Assembly: GCA_029239455.1 (NCBI GenBank)
Contig: JAQZAX010000005.1
Location: forward strand, 1-35,880
Direction: 5' to 3'
Origin: Anaerocolumna sp.
GTDB lineage: Bacteria > Bacillota > Clostridia > Lachnospirales > Lachnospiraceae
DNA: 35,880 nt
The notes beneath the pieces are model-generated. The model did no database searches. It had not been told where the DNA came from and worked only from the letters and a program-made list of their open reading frames with translations. Positions 8,873-17,932 of this stretch are shown here, piece after piece. How positions within the stretch are numbered: position 1 is the first letter of the stretch; the number at the start of each line of letters is the position of its first letter. The position numbers and the translations under genes are program-made.

Positions 8873-10294
8873 CTAAAATGGCGTTACTAAGCTTAATTCC
8901 GCTTTTATGCTATCAATAACATCAATTAATTCTTCATCTGTTATTACAGTGATACGGCCTTCCTCATATTCCTTATCTACCCATTCTTTAACTTTTATTA
9001 CAACTGGATGGCTTTTATCAACAGCATCCCCTCCTTTAAGTTTAAAGTAGCTGTTGATCCAATGTGCTATTCCTGCTAATCCTGAAGTATTAGAAACTGA
9101 TACTAACGCCGGACGATTTAAAAACTTCGCTGTATCAAATATATTATATATTTCCTCATTTTTCAAGAGGCCATCTGCATGAATCCCTGCACGCGTAACA
9201 TTAAAGTTCTTTCCGACAAACGGTGTCCTTGGTGGAATCTCATACTCTAAATCGTTGGTAAAGTATTCCGCAAGCTCTGTGATTACAGTGGTATCCATTC
9301 CGTCTAAGGTGCCTTTTAATTGCGCATACTCAAAGACCATTGCTTCTAATGGAGTATTTCCGGTTCTTTCTCCTATCCCAAATAAGGAACAGTTAATACC
9401 TGAAGCACCATATAGCCAAGCGGTAGTAGAGTTAGTGACTGCTTTATAAAAATCGTTATGACCGTGCCACTCTAACATTGCAGAAGGTACACCGGCATGT
9501 GTAGTAAGTCCATAAATAATTCCTTGCACTGACCGTGGAATCACGGCACCAGGGAAATTAACACCATAACCCATAGTGTCACAAGCCCTGATTTTTACAG
9601 GAATACCGTATTCCTCACTTAAGTTCATTAACTCAAGACAGAAAGGTATTACAAATCCATGAATATCGGAGCGTGTAATATCTTCCAAATGACAACGGGC
9701 TGCAACGCCTGTTTCTAAGCATTCTCTTACAACACTTAGATAGTGTTCCATGGCTTCTCTTCTTGTCATCTTCATTTTATAAAAAATATGGTAATCAGAA
9801 CAGCTTACTAAAATACCGGTTTCTTTTAATCCAATATCTTTTACTAACTGAAAATCTTTTTTACTGGCGCGAATCCAGGATGTTATTTCCGGAAATTCAT
9901 ACCCTCTCTCCATGCACTTATAAACAGCATCTCTGTCCTTTTTACTATATAAGAAGAATTCACTTTGTCTTATAATGCCCTTTTGTCCTCCAAGACGATG
10001 TAAGTAGTCATAGATAGTGACGATTTGATCCGTCGTATAAGGAGCTCTTGATTGTTGTCCATCTCTAAAAGTAGTATCCGTTATCCATATTTCATCTGGG
10101 AAATTATGAGGTACAATTCTATCATTAAATGCTATCTTAGGTACCTCTTCGTAAGGGAATAAGTTTCTAAATACCCTTGGCTGAGCCACATCCACTAATG
10201 GATATAAATGTTCTTCCAATTGCAGTAAATTATTATGAGGATTTATAAATACATTTCTACTTTCATCATCCACACGTTTCTTATTGGTTTCCAT
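8873..10294 (-). CDS. Re-citrate synthase / homocitrate synthase-like enzyme (DRE-TIM metallolyase family)
   Basis: DTTFRDGQQSR, CHLEDITRSDIHGF, EWHGHNDF and GERTGNTPLEAM motifs of the HMGL-like/LeuA superfamily. No LeuA C-terminal regulatory domain. Overall resemblance to clostridial Re-citrate synthases, plus the IDH neighbour. Confidence 0.75.
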   Translation of the reverse strand: METNKKRVDDESRNVFINPHNNLLQLEEHLYPLVDVAQPRVFRNLFPYEEVPKIAFNDRIVPHNFPDEIWITDTTFRDGQQSRAPYTTDQIVTIYDYLHRLGGQKGIIRQSEFFLYSKKDRDAVYKCMERGYEFPEITSWIRASKKDFQLVKDIGLKETGILVSCSDYHIFYKMKMTRREAMEHYLSVVRECLETGVAARCHLEDITRSDIHGFVIPFCLELMNLSEEYGIPVKIRACDTMGYGVNFPGAVIPRSVQGIIYGLTTHAGVPSAMLEWHGHNDFYKAVTNSTTAWLYGASGINCSLFGIGERTGNTPLEAMVFEYAQLKGTLDGMDTTVITELAEYFTNDLEYEIPPRTPFVGKNFNVTRAGIHADGLLKNEEIYNIFDTAKFLNRPALVSVSNTSGLAGIAHWINSYFKLKGGDAVDKSHPVVIKVKEWVDKEYEEGRITVITDEELIDVIDSIKAELSLVTPF

Positions 10295-10479
10295 ATGTAT
10301 CGTCTCCTTTTCTCCTTATCATATATTAGGAATTTCGCTTCGCTTCCAATACGAAATTGCATAAGTAGTAACAAAAATAGTAAAAACATTGGAGTTTTGT
10401 ATTTACCTATTATAATATAGATATGTTTCTAATTCACTATAATTATAATATTCAAATTAATGTATATTTATACTGTCTG

Positions 10480-10508
10480 ATTGTATACAATAATACCATC
10501 AATGTCAA
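10480..10508 (-). promoter_or_regulatory. Putative sigma-A promoter of the Re-citrate synthase operon with a palindrome over its -10
   Basis: Reverse complement: TTGACA (10503-10508) - 17 nt - TACAAT (10480-10485). ATTGTATACAAT (10480-10491) is a perfect 12-bp palindrome. Confidence 0.65.
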
Positions 10509-10753
10509 GTATCTTTTGAATAATTAAGAACACTAAGGCTATTATATCTCATCTAACTAAAATAATTCTCTCTTTCATAAATTCAGCTGCATACCATCCA
10601 TCGGAAATAATTGTTGCTTAATGTAAATCTAGTATCTTTCCCTTTATTTTTTTTCCTAGTTGTTATATAATTAAAAATATTACATGCTACACCCAAAAAG
10701 TTTATATTTCACTTTTTTAAAATTAATATTTATAAGAAATGAGGTATTATTTT

Positions 10754-11689
10754 ATGACAAAAAAGAAACTGGTAGTTGCTTTAGGAAGAAGTGCATTTGG
10801 TGAAACTTTTCCTGAGCAGCGATTTGCAGTAAAGAGAGCAGCGAAAGCAATCGCTGATTTAGTAGAGGAAAATTATCAAATTTTAATAACACACAGTAAT
10901 GGTCCACAAGTTGGTATGTTCCAAACTGCCATGACAGAATTTAGTCGTCTTGATTCCAGATATACCGTTGCTCCTATGTCAGTATGTGGTGCCCTTAGCC
11001 AGGGATATATAGGTTATGATTTACAAAACGTAATTCGTACTGAATTGCTAAATCGTGGCATTTTTAAGCCTGTATCTACCCTGATTACTCAGGTACGAGT
11101 GGATCCTTTTGATAAGGCTTTTAGTACTCCAACGAAAATTATTGGAAGATATATGACGGAACAAGAGGCAGAACTTGAAAAACAAAAAGGTAATTACGTT
11201 GTTTATGAAGAAGGTAAGGGTTACAGAAGAATTATCGCCTCTCCAAAACCAATGGAAGTATACGAGATTGATGCAATCAAGGCTTTGTTAGATGCTAATC
11301 AGATTGTCATTGCAGGTGGCGGTGGAGGTATTCCTGTATTAGAACAGGGAACTGTCCTAAAAGGGACAAGTGCAGTAATTGAAAAAGATTATACAAGTGA
11401 ATTACTTGCTGAACTAATTAATGCAGATACTCTTCTATTCCTTACCGGAGTTGAAAAGGCTGCAATCCATTATGGTACGCCCATAGAACAGCCCCTTGGT
11501 AAGGTAAGTATAGAAGAAGCAAAAGAATATATTGAAAAAGGCTATTTTGAATCAGGCTCTATGCTTCCTAAGATAGAAGCATCTGTTAAATTCGTTTCAG
11601 CTGCATCTGGCAGACAAGCTTTGATTACCCAGCTTGAAACTGTAAAAGATGCTTTAAAAGGAAGAACTGGTACTATTATTGCTTCATAA
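10754..11689 (+). CDS. arcC: Carbamate kinase family protein
   Basis: Full-length amino acid kinase fold protein with THSNGPQVGMF, QGYIGYDLQN, GGGGIPV, FLTGVEKAAIHYG and GSMLPKIEA motifs. ATG at 10754 preceded by GAGG. Confidence 0.88.
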   Translation: MTKKKLVVALGRSAFGETFPEQRFAVKRAAKAIADLVEENYQILITHSNGPQVGMFQTAMTEFSRLDSRYTVAPMSVCGALSQGYIGYDLQNVIRTELLNRGIFKPVSTLITQVRVDPFDKAFSTPTKIIGRYMTEQEAELEKQKGNYVVYEEGKGYRRIIASPKPMEVYEIDAIKALLDANQIVIAGGGGGIPVLEQGTVLKGTSAVIEKDYTSELLAELINADTLLFLTGVEKAAIHYGTPIEQPLGKVSIEEAKEYIEKGYFESGSMLPKIEASVKFVSAASGRQALITQLETVKDALKGRTGTIIAS

Positions 11690-11738
11690 ATAGTAAAAAC
11701 TTTCAAGTTTTGCAATTACCTAATAATTTAATGTATTT

Positions 11739-11777
11739 AAAAGGAGTATTCAATAAATGCAATTGAATACTCCTTTT
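11739..11777. terminator. Bidirectional terminator between arcC and the H-NOX chemoreceptor
   Basis: AAAAGGAGTATTCAAT-(7 nt)-ATTGAATACTCCTTTT: 16-bp perfect stem with T-runs in both directions, between convergent genes. Confidence 0.9.
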
Positions 11778-11798
11778 TCAACTTTAATTGTAACATCT

Positions 11799-13592
11799 TT
11801 ATATTTCGTAATTACTTAAATCTTCCTGGAAATTCTTAATCATTGAATCAAATACTGAAATCTGATGAGTTAACTCGCTAATCTGTTCTACATACACAGC
11901 AACGTTTGAACTAGCTTCTTCTGTTGAAGCTGAATTTTCCTCAGCAATTGCAGCTAAGTTCTGGATACCATCAAATAACGTAGAAATATTATCAGCTTCC
12001 ACTTTTAAATCCTGTGAATTTTTAATCATTAAATCTGATACTACTTTTAGTCGTTTATTAGATTGGTCTGTCGTATCAACGGCATCTGTCAGCCTTGTGT
12101 TCTCCGTTTCTAGAACACCATACTGTAAATCAATTCCTTCCACTACTTGATTAATGCTTGTTATAAACTTAGTTAGGCTATCGTTTATTTGCTCTACTGC
12201 ATTATTGGTTTCTTCCGACAATTTCCTAACTTCATCAGCAACTACAGTAAATCCTCTTCCGGCTTCACCGGCTCTGGCTGCTTCAATTGAAGCATTTAAA
12301 GCCAATAAGTTTATTTGCTTTGCTATGGAAGATACAATTAATACTATCTGAGTTATGTTGTTAGCATTATCTTTTAATTCATTACTGTTATTTCTAATCT
12401 GGCTGAATTCTACAAGTACATCATTAATTTGGGCTGCAGTTGATTCTACATTATGGAAGCTGCTCTCAATATCCTGTACTGCACCTTCAATTTGACCTTT
12501 ATTCTCCTGTCCGTCATCGGAGATACTGGTAACATTACGAATACTTCCATCTAGTACAGTAATTGCTTTCTCTGTATCTTCAGCCTGGGTAATTGCTGCC
12601 ATTGCAACCTGATCTAGTACGGAAGTAATATCGTTTGATGTAGATTGCATTGTGCTTGCTATTTCGGAAACAGATTTATTAAATGTATAAAGTTCATCAA
12701 CAATTGCATTAAATCCTATAAAGTCCTTTTGTACGTTTCTCTTAATTTCATTAATTGTTCCCATCATGCCTTCATATTCATCATTCGTACGAAGAACCAC
12801 CGATTCAACAAAATTACGTTTGCTCAATTTTTGTAATTCATCCATAATTACTTTTCTCGGCTTCTGGAATAGCAAAGTAGACAATAAAGAAACTACGAAT
12901 GCTGTTCCACCAATAATAAGTGAATTAATTAAATCAGAGGATACCAAAATAGAAATTACAGTGATAAATAACGTATTAAATACTGAAGCCTTTATACCGG
13001 TATTCTTAATGATACCAAAAGAAAATAACTGGTTTAATAGGTATTTCTTTGTATATTGAATTTCATTTTGAAATCTTAATTTTAGCTGAGTTTCGCCCTC
13101 ACTTTGTTTTAGAACCTCAACATTAATATCCTCTTTAAAATAAGCTGCAACACCATTAATCAGTCCGGAAAGATAATCAACCATACCTCTTTTTGAACGA
13201 TAGGTAAAAAGAATCTCATGAGACGATACCGGTATTACATCCAAAATTGGAGGTACTGCACCTTTAAATCTCTTCATTACAATTACGTGAACATCATTCA
13301 TGGATTTTAGAAACTGATAGGCAGATTCATGTCGGAAAAACCCGGGATAATTCTTACTAAAAGTTTTTATATTTTCCTGGCCCATTACATTCCATATTTC
13401 TTTATGATTCTTCCCAACGCTCTTACCTACCATATCTACAATACCTGTGGCAATTGCATCACTAACGTCTTCCAAAGGGGAAAATACTTTGTCTGATGGT
13501 AATCCGTTTGCCTTTAGAGCATTATTTACAACGTCATTACCAAACAGCTTTCTACATGATTCAACCCAAGATGATACTACAGTACCCTTCAT
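11799..13592 (-). CDS. Methyl-accepting chemotaxis protein with N-terminal H-NOX (heme NO/O2-binding) domain
   Basis: N-terminal H-NOX domain (MKGTVVSSW...[18 protein letters not shown]...[10 protein letters not shown]), then hydrophobic segments (about aa 200-240), then an MCP signalling domain with conserved tip ([31 protein letters not shown]). AAGGAG is 8 nt from the ATG at 13592 and only 2 nt from the ATG at 13598. Confidence 0.94.
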   Translation of the reverse strand: MKGTVVSSWVESCRKLFGNDVVNNALKANGLPSDKVFSPLEDVSDAIATGIVDMVGKSVGKNHKEIWNVMGQENIKTFSKNYPGFFRHESAYQFLKSMNDVHVIVMKRFKGAVPPILDVIPVSSHEILFTYRSKRGMVDYLSGLINGVAAYFKEDINVEVLKQSEGETQLKLRFQNEIQYTKKYLLNQLFSFGIIKNTGIKASVFNTLFITVISILVSSDLINSLIIGGTAFVVSLLSTLLFQKPRKVIMDELQKLSKRNFVESVVLRTNDEYEGMMGTINEIKRNVQKDFIGFNAIVDELYTFNKSVSEIASTMQSTSNDITSVLDQVAMAAITQAEDTEKAITVLDGSIRNVTSISDDGQENKGQIEGAVQDIESSFHNVESTAAQINDVLVEFSQIRNNSNELKDNANNITQIVLIVSSIAKQINLLALNASIEAARAGEAGRGFTVVADEVRKLSEETNNAVEQINDSLTKFITSINQVVEGIDLQYGVLETENTRLTDAVDTTDQSNKRLKVVSDLMIKNSQDLKVEADNISTLFDGIQNLAAIAEENSASTEEASSNVAVYVEQISELTHQISVFDSMIKNFQEDLSNYEI

Positions 13593-13793
13593 TTTCATTT
13601 CTCCTTAGTGTTTTTATGCTCAATTTTAAATATTTTGTCAAAACATAATCTTATTTTGTATTATAAATCAAAAAAAATCAAAATTCAAGATAAATCACAG
13701 AACTATATCCATTTAAAAGAAACAATTTATAATAAGTGTCAGATTCATTTTCGCGGCATACTATAGCTATTATATGGAAGGAGTTGTTTAATT

Positions 13794-15647
13794 TTGTGCG
13801 GAATCGCAGGCTTTTGTAATTTTAAACAAAATTACGTGGAACAATATAGCAAATGGCAGGATGTTCTTGATAAAATGAAAGAAACATTAAAACATAGAGG
13901 CCCTGATGATAAGGGTGTGAGTTTATATTCTCATGCCGGGCTGGCACATGCAAGACTCTCTATTATAGATTTGGCTAATGGGGTTCAGCCAATGACAAGA
14001 CATGTAGGTAATCGAACTTATACTTTAGTATATAATGGGGAATTGTATAATACTTTAGAATTACGGAATGACTTAATTTCAAAAGGATGGACTTTTAATA
14101 CAACCTGTGATACAGAAGTTATCTTAGTTGGCTTTATTGAATATGGAGCAGATTTTGTGAAAACCATGAATGGTATATTTGCTTACGCCATCTGGGATGA
14201 ATATAACCAATCGATGTATTTATTCCGTGACAGACTGGGTATTAAACCGTTGTTTTATACAACCACGGATAATACTCTCCTGTTTGGTTCAGAATTAAAA
14301 GCATTGTTCCAGTTCCCAGGTATTCAGCCGGAAATCGATAGGAAAGGTTTATGTGAAATCTTTGCCATTGGTCCTGGCAAAACCTATGGATGCGGCGTAT
14401 TTAAAAACTTTAATGAAGTTTTACCCGGATATTACTCGGTCTACCGCGAGGACGGTTTTAAGCAGATACAATATTGGAAGCTAAACAGTAATCCCCATAG
14501 GGACTCCTATGAAGATACCATAGAAAAAACTTCATTTTTAGTAAAAGATTCCATTAAGAGGCAAATGATATCAGATATACCAATCTGTACTTTTTTATCC
14601 GGCGGTGTTGACAGCAGCATTGTAACTGCTGTGTGTGCAAATGAACTGGCCAGACAAGGAGAACAATTAAATACCTTCTCCTTTGATTTTGTCGATAATG
14701 ATAAGTATTTTAAATCCAACTCTTTTCAGCCATCTATGGATCGCCCTTACGTAGATACCATGGTTTCGCAGTTTAAAACAAAACACACTTATTTGATTTG
14801 TGATAACAATAAATTAGCTGACTATCTCTATGATGCAGTAGATGCCAGAGACCTTCCCTGCATGGCAGATGTAGAATCTTCTCTTATCTATTTTTGTTCT
14901 GAAGTGGTAAAACAAAACAAAGTAACACTTACTGGAGAATGTGCAGATGAAATATTTGGTGGATATCCATGGTTTCATAAAAAAGAATCTTTTCTGCATC
15001 ATTCATTTCCATGGTCTGTTCATATGGAACCGAGAAAACAACTGCTAAAAGATGATATAATCAAACATTTGGATATGGAGCAGTATGTACTAGCGACTTA
15101 TGAAAAATCATTAAAGGAAACTCCTCTACTGGAAGGTGAAAATGAAACCGAGAAAAGGCGAAGAGAAATCGCATATCTGAACGTAAAATGGTTTATGTGT
15201 ACCTTACTTGACCGCCTAGACAGAACCAGTATGCATTCGGGACTGGAAGCCAGAGTTCCTTTAGCAGATCACAGAATTCTGGAATATGTATGGAATGTAC
15301 CCTGGGATATCAAATGTAGAGATGGCGAAGTAAAACATCTTCTTAGGGAATCAGCAAAAGATTTACTGCCACCGGAAATTTTACGGCGTAAAAAGAGTCC
15401 TTACCCCAAAACCTATCATCCTGGTTATGAAAATCTTCTTGGAAGCCGTTTATTAACTGTTTTAGAAGATAGTTCATCCCCTCTTAACCAGTTGGTTGAT
15501 AAAGACAAGGTCATCAAATTTATCAATACACCTTCTGACTATGGTAAACCATGGTATGGTCAATTAATGGCTGGTCCTCAGATGTTAGCTTATATGCTGC
15601 AGATAAATTATTGGCTTGAAAAATATAATATTAAGGTTAATCTGTAG
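13794..15647 (+). CDS. asnB: Glutamine-hydrolysing asparagine synthase B
   Basis: Class II amidotransferase N-terminus (M)CGIAGF, LAHARLSIIDL, SGGVDSS PP-loop and C-terminal synthetase domain. TTG start. Confidence 0.95.
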   Translation: MCGIAGFCNFKQNYVEQYSKWQDVLDKMKETLKHRGPDDKGVSLYSHAGLAHARLSIIDLANGVQPMTRHVGNRTYTLVYNGELYNTLELRNDLISKGWTFNTTCDTEVILVGFIEYGADFVKTMNGIFAYAIWDEYNQSMYLFRDRLGIKPLFYTTTDNTLLFGSELKALFQFPGIQPEIDRKGLCEIFAIGPGKTYGCGVFKNFNEVLPGYYSVYREDGFKQIQYWKLNSNPHRDSYEDTIEKTSFLVKDSIKRQMISDIPICTFLSGGVDSSIVTAVCANELARQGEQLNTFSFDFVDNDKYFKSNSFQPSMDRPYVDTMVSQFKTKHTYLICDNNKLADYLYDAVDARDLPCMADVESSLIYFCSEVVKQNKVTLTGECADEIFGGYPWFHKKESFLHHSFPWSVHMEPRKQLLKDDIIKHLDMEQYVLATYEKSLKETPLLEGENETEKRRREIAYLNVKWFMCTLLDRLDRTSMHSGLEARVPLADHRILEYVWNVPWDIKCRDGEVKHLLRESAKDLLPPEILRRKKSPYPKTYHPGYENLLGSRLLTVLEDSSSPLNQLVDKDKVIKFINTPSDYGKPWYGQLMAGPQMLAYMLQINYWLEKYNIKVNL

Positions 15648-15716
15648 TTTTCCATTTGAAAAGCTCTTAACATTAAAATGTTCTCTTTCAAATAGTTATG
15701 AACTAATAAACCAGGC

Positions 15717-15756
15717 ACAACCCGGTGTAAGTAAATCGTTACCTACCCCGGGTTGT
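15717..15756. terminator. Intrinsic terminator/hairpin between convergent asnB and gpsA-like genes
   Basis: ACAACCCGG (15717-15725) and CCGGGTTGT (15748-15756), with inner GTAA/TTAC pairing. Confidence 0.6.
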
Positions 15757-15770
15757 CCAATGATACAATA

Positions 15771-16727
15771 TTAAAATTCTTCTTTCAAACTTCGTAAAAA
15801 TAACTCTCCAAGTACTTCCTCTGCAGATTTATTCTCATATAATACAGCATACACTGCATTGCAGATTGGAAGCTCAACTTTATATTTTACGGACAAACTA
15901 AGAAGTGCCTTAACCGTATAGTATCCTTCCGCTAGATCCTTGTATTCTTCACCCGTAACAAATGCCTCACCAAATTTCCTATTATGACTATAGGTTGAAA
16001 ATACCGTAGCCTCATAATCTCCAAGATGGCATAAACCATAAGCGGATAGCTCATTTCCTCCCATAGCAGAAATTAAGCGGGCAATTTCTCTTGTACCACG
16101 AGACATTAATGCACCTTTAAGAGAAGAAAGTTTTAAGCCATCAAGCATACCAGCTGCGATACCAATAACATTTTTAGAGGCAGCTCCTATTTCATTACCT
16201 ATAAGATCACTTCCATAATAAAAACGTATTAAATCACTGGAAAAATCATTTACAAGTTCTTCCTTTAATTCCAGATCTGAAGAATCAATAACCATACAAT
16301 TAGGTACGCCCTTATAAAACTCCTGTACATGTCCAGGTCCTAGCCACACCGCTACAGAACTTGAAGAATCCATGTATTTAGAAACTATTTCAGTTAATCT
16401 TTCTCCGCTTTCAATTTCAATACCTTTCATACATAACACAAATTTTTTATTGTTAAAACCTGTGTCCGATAACTGTTTCATTAATTCTCTTAATCCTTGA
16501 GAATTAACTGATATAACGATAACATCTCTTTGTAATACCTCCGTTATATCGGTTGATAAAACTACACTGTCATTTAAAGTAAGAAGCTGATTGGACCTGG
16601 TACTAATCCACTCTTTCATGCGTTTTGATTCTTCTCTGCCATACATTAAAACATCATGACCAATTTTATTCAGATACCAGGTAATAAAGGAACCCCATCT
16701 TCCGCATCCTATGACTGCTATTTTCAT
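15771..16727 (-). CDS. gpsA: NAD(P)H-dependent glycerol-3-phosphate dehydrogenase
   Basis: Rossmann GCGRWGSFITWYL, CMKGIE, GNEIGAASKNVIGIAAGM and GLCHLGDYEAT motifs typical of GpsA; GGAGGGA RBS. Confidence 0.88.
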   Translation of the reverse strand: MKIAVIGCGRWGSFITWYLNKIGHDVLMYGREESKRMKEWISTRSNQLLTLNDSVVLSTDITEVLQRDVIVISVNSQGLRELMKQLSDTGFNNKKFVLCMKGIEIESGERLTEIVSKYMDSSSSVAVWLGPGHVQEFYKGVPNCMVIDSSDLELKEELVNDFSSDLIRFYYGSDLIGNEIGAASKNVIGIAAGMLDGLKLSSLKGALMSRGTREIARLISAMGGNELSAYGLCHLGDYEATVFSTYSHNRKFGEAFVTGEEYKDLAEGYYTVKALLSLSVKYKVELPICNAVYAVLYENKSAEEVLGELFLRSLKEEF

Positions 16728-16802
16728 ATCACCATTCCCTCCTTTATGAAAATTAGATTATTTTAATTAATTGTAAATTGAACTATATATTTGAGGATCA
16801 AT

Positions 16803-16897
16803 TTCCCATGCCAAGTTTTTTTGCGCCACTATGGATATAAACGGGGCATGGGAATTCGACAGCCTCCGGCGGATGCACACGAGCAAAGCTCGGCGCA
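16803..16897. ncRNA. Candidate GC-rich structured element (multi-hairpin) between the DUF2156 gene and gpsA
   Basis: Perfect inverted repeats: TTCCCATGCC/GGCATGGGAA (16803-16812 / 16845-16854), TGCGCC/GGCGCA (16822-16827 / 16892-16897), CGAGC-AAA-GCTCG (16880-16892) and GCC-TCC-GGC (16862-16870). It is much more GC-rich than the flanking intergenic DNA and has no ORF. RNA versus DNA element is undecided. Confidence 0.4.
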
Positions 16898-16924
16898 TTT
16901 ATATAATAAAAGTCTAACATAAAT

Positions 16925-17848
16925 TTAATTGTGAATAGTGTTGATATTATTTATTATTACAGTATATTTATCCAATATTTCACAAGGATGATAGGACAAT
17001 TTTGAAGTCCTAAGTCCAAGGTCTCCGGCATCATCCTCTCTATTAATATAGACAACCTGTTCAAAGACATTATATCTTGCAAACTCATTCATTATCATCT
17101 GATAGGAACCTGGATATTCTTTTAATGCTTTCTCAATGTGGACATATAGTGTATCCTTAATTATTTCTCCGGCAGAGATTGCTATAATTTTACCGTCAAC
17201 CTCAATAAATCCACCAGACATGTGAAATTTATCAAGTAGAGGCAGAATTTCAAGGGTCCTTTCATTCTCCTCTATGGCTGTTTCCATGGTTTTTACCATG
17301 TTTTTCGAATACTCTTCATAGAAATCCATAACTCTTGTTATATTTTCACTATCCATTTTTACATATTTATAATCTGGATATAGCTTTTTAAATTTGTTTA
17401 TGTGATTTCGCTGTCCACTGTATCTTCTGCCTTTTAATTCACTTAAATCTTCTGCCAGATATAAATAATCTGACATATCTCTGTCCGATACATATTCCAG
17501 TTCGTTTTGATAATAGTCTTTTAATTTTTTTAAGGCTTCTTCAGGAACCGCAACAAAACTAAGTGGTAAATTATTTTCATTTGCGTATTCTTCTAGCACA
17601 GGCATTGAGCTTTTCATCGTATGTTCTCCAATGGGAACAATAAAGCGGTTTTCACTTTCAGCAAAAATAACCTTCATATATAGCATATCATTATATATCG
17701 CATATTCACTTTTATAATAATCGCGCCACATGAATAGAGACCCAATGGTACTGTCACAGGTTCTCGACTCTTTATATCCTAAATAATTAATTATATTATC
17801 TGCACTATCTAAGGTGATAGGTTTAAACTCCAGCATAGTATTCTCCAA
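16925..17848 (-). CDS. DUF2156 / phosphatidylglycerol lysyltransferase C-terminal-like (GNAT fold) protein
   Basis: 307-aa ORF with FKPITLDSADNIINYL, YSGQRNHINKFKKLYPDYKYVKM and ALKEYPGSYQMIMNEFAR, resembling stand-alone DUF2156 proteins. Confidence 0.8.
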   Translation of the reverse strand: MENTMLEFKPITLDSADNIINYLGYKESRTCDSTIGSLFMWRDYYKSEYAIYNDMLYMKVIFAESENRFIVPIGEHTMKSSMPVLEEYANENNLPLSFVAVPEEALKKLKDYYQNELEYVSDRDMSDYLYLAEDLSELKGRRYSGQRNHINKFKKLYPDYKYVKMDSENITRVMDFYEEYSKNMVKTMETAIEENERTLEILPLLDKFHMSGGFIEVDGKIIAISAGEIIKDTLYVHIEKALKEYPGSYQMIMNEFARYNVFEQVVYINREDDAGDLGLRTSKLSYHPCEILDKYTVIINNINTIHN

Positions 17849-17903
17849 TCTAAAATTAACTGTAAAAAATTACATGTGGCATTTCGTAATAATACCAATA
17901 ACT

Positions 17904-17932
17904 ATTTTACTTTATTCTAATATACTTATCAA
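17904..17932 (-). promoter_or_regulatory. Putative promoter of the DUF2156 gene with its -35 inside the first tandem repeat
   Basis: Reverse complement TTGATA (17927-17932) - 17 nt - TAAAAT (17904-17909). Confidence 0.45.
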
